Source: Methylosinus sp. C49
GTDB taxonomy: Bacteria > Pseudomonadota > Alphaproteobacteria > Rhizobiales > Beijerinckiaceae
Direction: 5' to 3'
Assembly (NCBI RefSeq): GCF_009936375.1
Contig: NZ_AP022332.1
Location: 682,001 to 746,000 of the forward strand
Length of the DNA: 64,000 nucleotides
The notes beneath the pieces are model-generated. The model was not told the origin of the DNA and searched no databases. It saw only the letters and a program-made list of their open reading frames with translations. Position 1 is the first letter of the stretch. The number at the start of each line of letters is the position of its first letter. Shown here one piece after another: positions 60,278 through 64,000 of the stretch. Made by a program: the position numbers and the translations under genes.

Positions 60278-60918
60278 TTCGCCGCCTCTCGGACGATCCG
60301 CGCCGCCTCGCGCATGGCGTCCGCCGGACCGCGTGGATCGTCCCACACTGCGGCGTCCAGGCTCACGAATTCCGCGCCGGCGGCGGAGAGCGGGCCGACC
60401 TCGGCGAGGCTATGCGCCAGCGCCACGCAAGGCGTGTTGAAAATCTCCGCCCACCAGGCGACGCGCTCGGCGGTCCATTGGAGAGAAGGCGGCGCGCCGT
60501 CCTCGCCTATATCGCCGAAGAGGAGATAATCGGCGCCCGCCTCGCCGGCGCGCATGGCCTCGTCGCGCGAGGCGAGAGCGCCGACGCCGACGATGAAATC
60601 GGGCGAAAGCCGTTTGATCGCCGTGGCGAGGCGCTTCTCGTCATAGGGAAGATGCAGCCCATCGACGCCGTAGCGCGAGACCAGCTCCGGCTCGCCCTCG
60701 ATGATGAGCGCGACGCCCGCCGGCTGCGCTATGGCCGCGACGGCGCCTATCGCGCGCTCGGCCGTCGCAGGAGGCATGGTCTCGAGGCGCAGCAGCAGGC
60801 TCGCGACCTCGGCGGCGGCCAGCGCGGCGGAAAGGCGCGGGAGAAAGGGCTCGACCTCGGCGAGACGGGGCGTCGCCAGATAGAGGCGGGCGAAATCTTC
60901 GGACTGATCTTGCGGCAT
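60274..60918 (-). CDS. thiE: Thiamine phosphate synthase family protein
   Basis: A 214-residue TIM-barrel protein. ARLYLATPRLAEVEPFLPRL at the start, VDGLHLPYDEKRLATAIKRL and IVGVGALASRDEAMRAGEAG with YLLFGDIGE near the end match ThiE, which joins the thiazole and pyrimidine halves of thiamine. The pattern is more divergent than the usual ThiE (HLP instead of HLGQ-D), so it may be a paralogue. ATG 60918 begins the conserved part. No TPP riboswitch is seen upstream. Confidence 0.75.
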   Translation of the reverse strand: MPQDQSEDFARLYLATPRLAEVEPFLPRLSAALAAAEVASLLLRLETMPPATAERAIGAVAAIAQPAGVALIIEGEPELVSRYGVDGLHLPYDEKRLATAIKRLSPDFIVGVGALASRDEAMRAGEAGADYLLFGDIGEDGAPPSLQWTAERVAWWAEIFNTPCVALAHSLAEVGPLSAAGAEFVSLDAAVWDDPRGPADAMREAARIVREAAK

Positions 60919-61108
60919 CGCTTCTCGTTGTTCGGTCGTGCTGTCTTCACGCGAACCGGCTCCCGCCGCGCTCGAAAACACTCTAGAGCCGGGCGGCGGC
61001 CGACTCAAATCGGCGCGAATCGGCGCCGTTGTATGGCGCTGCGAAGCGGATTATGCGACGGGGCGCAAGAATCGCATGAACGGCGAAACGCATGAGCGAC
61101 GAGACGGC

Positions 61109-61795
61109 ATGAGCGGCCCGCGCATATTGATCGTCGATGATGAGCCGCAAATGCTGCGCGTGCTGCGGCCGGCGCTCGTGGCGAGCGGCTATGAGACGCT
61201 GGAGGCCGCAACCGGCCGCGAGGCGCTGAAGGCGATCGCCGCCAGCGCGCCGGACGCCGTGCTGCTCGATCTCGGCCTGCCGGATATGGACGGCAAGGAG
61301 GCGCTGCGGCAGGCGCGCGCCTTCTCGCAAGTGCCGATCCTCATACTCTCGGCGCGCGACCGCGAGGCGGAGAAGATCGCCGCGCTCGACGCCGGCGCCG
61401 ACGATTATGTGGAAAAGCCCTTCTCGATCGGCGAATTGCTGGCGCGGTTGCGCGCGGCGCTGCGGCATGGCGCGAAGACCGTGGCCGAGGCCGCCGAGAT
61501 AGAGAGCGGCGGGCTGCGCATCGATCTCGCGCGGCGGCGGGTGACGAAGAATGGCGTCGCCGTGAAGCTGACGCCCAAGGAATATGAGCTATTGGCGACG
61601 CTCGCGCGTCACGCGGACCGGCTGCTGACGCATCGCCAGATTCTGACGGCCGTATGGGGGCCGGCGCATGGCGAGGACACGCAATATTTGCGCGTTTTCA
61701 TCGGCCAGCTGCGCGCCAAGATCGAGGACGACGCCTCGGCGCCGGCGATCCTTCTGACGGAGCTGGGGGTCGGCTATCGTTTCGTGAAGCTCTGA
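61109..61795 (+). CDS. OmpR-type response regulator, KdpE-like
   Basis: A 228-residue regulator. Receiver motifs: ILIVDDEPQ, VLLDLGLPDMDG (Asp54), LSARD and DYVEKPFS. DNA-binding domain: LTPKEYELLATLARHADRLL, TAVWGPAHGEDTQYLRVFIG, and LLTELGVGYRF, the close KdpE pattern. KdpE normally works with the kinase KdpD to turn on potassium uptake (kdpFABC), but none of these lie next to it in the window. It is divergent from thiE. Confidence 0.88.
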   Translation: MSGPRILIVDDEPQMLRVLRPALVASGYETLEAATGREALKAIAASAPDAVLLDLGLPDMDGKEALRQARAFSQVPILILSARDREAEKIAALDAGADDYVEKPFSIGELLARLRAALRHGAKTVAEAAEIESGGLRIDLARRRVTKNGVAVKLTPKEYELLATLARHADRLLTHRQILTAVWGPAHGEDTQYLRVFIGQLRAKIEDDASAPAILLTELGVGYRFVKL

Positions 61796-61800
61796 TCGTT

Positions 61801-62064
61801 TCAGCGCGCCTTGCGGCAGACGATGCGGAGCGCCTGACCCTTGGCGAGGCCGCTCTCGGACTCGACGGGAACGAAGCGGCAGCGGTCCTGCGCGTGCTCG
61901 GCGAAGGCGAAGGCGGCCGGCTCGGCGATGGGCGCTGCGCTGCGCGAGAGAAACGCCTTGGCGCCGGCGAGAGCGACGGTCGCGCCCAGAATGACGAAGG
62001 CGATTTTTATCGCGGAGCCGGTCTCGACGGGGCGCGAGGCGAATTCGGAAACGGCGAAGGTCAT
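61801..62064 (-). CDS. Small single-helix membrane protein, paralogue A
   Basis: An 87-residue protein. It begins MTFAVSEFASRPVETGSA, has one membrane helix ([19 protein letters not shown]), and ends with two cysteines (DRCRFV and IVCRKAR). It is clearly related to the next gene at 62179: the first 38 residues agree at most positions, and both end in a C-R-K motif. No named family is known to me. A perfect tandem 16-base repeat lies just before its start codon. Confidence 0.75.
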   Translation of the reverse strand: MTFAVSEFASRPVETGSAIKIAFVILGATVALAGAKAFLSRSAAPIAEPAAFAFAEHAQDRCRFVPVESESGLAKGQALRIVCRKAR

Positions 62065-62073
62065 TGTCTCATC

Positions 62074-62105
62074 CTCGGTTCGTGTCGTGCTCGGTTCGTG
62101 TCGTG
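62074..62105. repeat. Tandem 16-bp direct repeat
   Basis: CTCGGTTCGTGTCGTG occurs at 62074-62089 and again at 62090-62105 without change. It lies 10 bases upstream of the small membrane protein gene on the minus strand, i.e. in its ribosome-site/leader area. It may be a replication-slip product or a repeated binding site. Confidence 0.85.
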
Positions 62106-62178
62106 GGCGGCGCGCGCCGCGCGTATGAGGCGAGATTTAGGGGAGCGGCGTCTCGGCGTTTGTGCGCGAGGGCACAGA

Positions 62179-62475
62179 TCAATAGGCCTTGCGGCAGACC
62201 CAGCGCGTGACCTGCCCGCGCACGCCATAGCCTTCGTCGATCTCGACGACGACGGGACGGCAAACGCTCTGCCCGACGTCGGCGGCGGCGAAATTCGCCG
62301 GCTCGGCGATAGAGGCGACCGGCGTGGTCGGCGGCGCGGGGGCGGCGACGCTCTGCGCCAAAAAGGCCTTGGCGCCGGCGAGGGCGACGGTCGCGCCGAG
62401 GATCACGAAAGCCATGCGCATGGCGGCGTCGGTGCGGACAGGGCGCGAAACGAATTCGGAAACGGCGAATGTCAT
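62179..62475 (-). CDS. Small single-helix membrane protein, paralogue B
   Basis: A 98-residue protein that starts MTFAVSEFVSRPVRTDAA, followed by a membrane helix ([19 protein letters not shown]), a Pro/Ala linker and a C-terminal domain with SVCRPVVVEI and WVCRKAY. It parallels the neighbouring 61801 gene, with an insertion of about 11 residues in the linker. The two cysteines in similar places suggest a disulfide on the outer side. Function unknown. Confidence 0.75.
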   Translation of the reverse strand: MTFAVSEFVSRPVRTDAAMRMAFVILGATVALAGAKAFLAQSVAAPAPPTTPVASIAEPANFAAADVGQSVCRPVVVEIDEGYGVRGQVTRWVCRKAY

Positions 62476-62581
62476 TGTTTTCTCTCCCTCAGCGCGTCGT
62501 CGGCGTCATGTCCGGCGAACGATGCTGTTGTAGGAGAGCTGCGCCCGCGTGTTTGTGCTTAGGCGCACAGGAGCGACTAGC

Positions 62582-62821
62582 TCAGCGAATGGCGGGAGGC
62601 GGAAGCGGATCGCTCTCCCACACTGGCGAGCGATCGTCGTCGAAGGGCATGAGATCGAGGCGATAGCGGGCGAGGATCACGCCGTCCACGCGCGTGATCG
62701 AATGCTCGAGGAATGCACGATGTAGCGCCGCGCCGCCGCGGATCCCGCTCGAGACGCTATGGCCGTCATGGCCGGGACGAGCCCGGCCATGACGTCGTGG
62801 GGGCGCGGAGGATGTGCGCAT
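62582..62821 (-). CDS. Possible small unknown gene
   Basis: The C-terminal half of this 79-codon frame (VDGVILARYRLDLMPFDDD and RSPVWESDPLPPPAIR) has normal codon use for this genome, so a small protein may be coded here. The N-terminal half runs through a hairpin repeat and looks artificial. The true start is not clear; a GTG within RVDGV would leave only 35 residues. Treat as tentative. Confidence 0.3.
   Translation of the reverse strand: MRTSSAPPRRHGRARPGHDGHSVSSGIRGGAALHRAFLEHSITRVDGVILARYRLDLMPFDDDRSPVWESDPLPPPAIR
62764..62794. repeat. Perfect hairpin, dispersed-repeat type
   Basis: Arms CGTCATGGCCGGG (62764-62776) and CCCGGCCATGACG (62782-62794) around ACGAG. This sequence is a familiar intergenic element in many Hyphomicrobiales genomes. 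It is downstream of the DegP gene (minus strand, 100 bases after its stop). Confidence 0.7.
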
Positions 62822-62864
62822 TCGATAGCCGCTGCGCGGTAGAGGGCTGGGGAGGGGGCTCCGC

Positions 62865-64000
62865 TCACCCGCCCACCACTGTCGTTATCACCTGTCCTTC
62901 GCGGGCCAGCGTGATCTTCCAATAATAATGGCGGTTGATCGTCGCCCGCTCGAGGTCGCGGGTGGTGGCGATCTTCTCGTCATTGACGACGAGGATCACG
63001 TCGCCCTTCTGCAGATTGAGCTGCGCGGCGACCGATTGCGGGTCGATCTCCGCGACGACGACGCCATTGGCCGCGCCCTGCACGGAGAATTCCTCCAGCA
63101 CGGCCGGGGAGATGTTGACGACCGTCGCGCCGGCGAAAGGCGAGGGACCTTTCACCTTCACCGCATCGCGCGCCGGAACTTCGGGAGCGGCGGAGAGCTT
63201 CAAAGGCACGGCGATCGTCTTGCCGCCGCGCAGCACGCCGAGCGTCGCCTGTCCGCCGAGCGGCTTGGTGGCGAGGCGATAGCCGAGCGCCTCTGGATCG
63301 TCGGCCGATTGGCCGTCCACGGTGACGATGACATCGCCGCGCTTCAGCCCCGCGTCGAGCGCCGGGCCTTTCGGGTAGAGATCGGCGACCAGCGCGCCGG
63401 CGGGGCGCTGGAGGCCGAGGCCGTCGGAAATCTCCTTGGAGAGATTTTGCAACGTGGCGCCGAGCCACGGGCGTTTGACCTGCTTGCCGCCGCCTTTGGC
63501 CGCCGCCACGACGATCTTGACCATATTGACGGGAATCGCGAAGCCGATGCCGACCGAGCCGCCCGATTTGGAGAAGATCGCCGAATTTATGCCGATCACG
63601 CGCCCGCTCATATCGACGAGCGGGCCGCCGGAATTGCCGGGATTGATGGAGGCGTCGGTCTGGATGAAGAAGCCATAGTCGGAAATGCCGACCTGCGTGC
63701 GCGCCAGCGCCGAGACGATGCCTTGCGTCACCGTCTGCCCGACGCCGAAAGGATTGCCGATGGCGAGGACGAGATCGCCGACCTCGAGCGCGTCCGAATC
63801 GCCGAGCTCCATCATCGGATAGGTCGCAGCCTCGGTCAGCTTCAGCACGGCGAGATCGGTGCGCGGATCGCGCAGCAGGATTTTCGCCGGTATCTCACGC
63901 TTGTCGGAGAGCGAGACCTTTACGTCGGTCATGCCCTCGATGACGTGATTATTGGTGACGACGAGGCCCGAGGCGTCGACGATGACGCCGGAGCCGAGCG
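62865..64000 (-). CDS. DegP/HtrA periplasmic serine protease, C-terminal part
   Basis: The frame runs off the window end; about 378 C-terminal residues are present. The catalytic triad is visible: His in VVTNNHVIEG, Asp in DPRTDLAVLKL, and Ser in NPGNSGGPLVDMSG. Two PDZ domains follow, the first starting near GATLQNLSKEISDGLGL and the second with GVVVAEIDPQSVAAQLNLQK and GDVILVVNDEKI. The enzyme degrades or refolds damaged envelope proteins. The signal peptide and the N-terminal start lie outside the window, so DegP, DegQ and other Do-type proteases cannot be told apart. Confidence 0.94.
   Translation of the reverse strand, partial: LGSGVIVDASGLVVTNNHVIEGMTDVKVSLSDKREIPAKILLRDPRTDLAVLKLTEAATYPMMELGDSDALEVGDLVLAIGNPFGVGQTVTQGIVSALARTQVGISDYGFFIQTDASINPGNSGGPLVDMSGRVIGINSAIFSKSGGSVGIGFAIPVNMVKIVVAAAKGGGKQVKRPWLGATLQNLSKEISDGLGLQRPAGALVADLYPKGPALDAGLKRGDVIVTVDGQSADDPEALGYRLATKPLGGQATLGVLRGGKTIAVPLKLSAAPEVPARDAVKVKGPSPFAGATVVNISPAVLEEFSVQGAANGVVVAEIDPQSVAAQLNLQKGDVILVVNDEKIATTRDLERATINRHYYWKITLAREGQVITTVVGG

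Larger units (their letters stand above)
62476..62864. other. Region between paralogue B and the DegP gene
   Basis: Besides one weak small frame and a perfect 13-base hairpin repeat, I see no gene or clear promoter in these bases. Part of it must hold the promoter of the 62475 gene. Confidence 0.4.

Noticed and set aside
60919-61108. TPP riboswitch upstream of thiE
   Set aside because: I looked for the CTGAGA and ACCTGATCTGG-type boxes and found none.

Overview
The window is about 64 kb of GC-rich chromosome, almost fully coding, from an alphaproteobacterium of the Hyphomicrobiales (Rhizobiales). Three things point there: the chvI-chvG-hprK-EIIA(Man)-HPr locus, a giant apolipoprotein-like protein that I read as a homologue of the Growth Pole Ring protein (GPR/RgsE) of polar-growing rhizobia, and GC-rich hairpin repeats of a kind common in this order. 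A methanotroph-like genus (Methylosinus/Methylocystis) is my guess from overall gene content; no methane- or methanol-oxidation gene is present to prove it. I see no prophage, transposase, CRISPR array or rRNA, and one tRNA (Leu-GAG).

Bases 1-6.7 kb: end of a membrane acyltransferase, a CorA/ZntB-type metal transporter, purQ-purS, a two-TM unknown, and a large ACP / fatty-acyl-AMP ligase / PlsC fusion. Bases 6.7-10.6 kb: the regulatory block HPr, EIIA(Man), HPr kinase, ChvG and ChvI, one strand. Bases 11.4-20.3 kb: a coiled-coil porin, glycerol catabolism (glpK, glpD) with a methyltransferase between them, a DEAD-box helicase, a TerB-like protein with an SDR, and rpmF. Bases 20.5-25.4 kb: a secreted protein resembling an AHH nuclease without its histidines, an Hsp20 with an RpoH-like promoter, a GT21 glycosyltransferase, gltX, a Cys-containing exported protein and trpF.

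Bases 25.5-27.4 kb: a MarR regulator with a Cys-rich tail behind what looks like a leaderless, operator-covered promoter, followed by a small CPVC redox protein and a MOSC protein. Bases 27.4-41.3 kb: surface-glycan type genes (WcbI, GSCFA, a methyltransferase and an SGNH hydrolase), an ECF sigma / anti-sigma / GH16 group, fabI, a DinJ-YafQ toxin-antitoxin pair, an L,D-transpeptidase, an N-terminal-nucleophile amidase, the tRNA and an HPt protein. Bases 41.6-49.5 kb hold the single 2,616-residue GPR-like gene, built from 33- and 66-residue repeats.

Bases 49.8-64 kb: a TorF-type porin, a YfhO membrane protein, a CitE-like protein lacking metal ligands, a DUF2336 protein, a TacA-TacT-type acetyltransferase toxin system, nadK, an esterase, a Sel1 protein, thiE, an orphan KdpE-type regulator, two tandem paralogous small membrane proteins and the 3' part of a DegP/HtrA protease. 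The strongest leads for new biology are the repeat architecture of the GPR-like protein, the degenerate AHH-like secreted protein, the MarR/CPVC module, the hairpin that hides the ribosome site of the DUF2147 gene, and the acyltransferase-like head fused to the GH16 enzyme.
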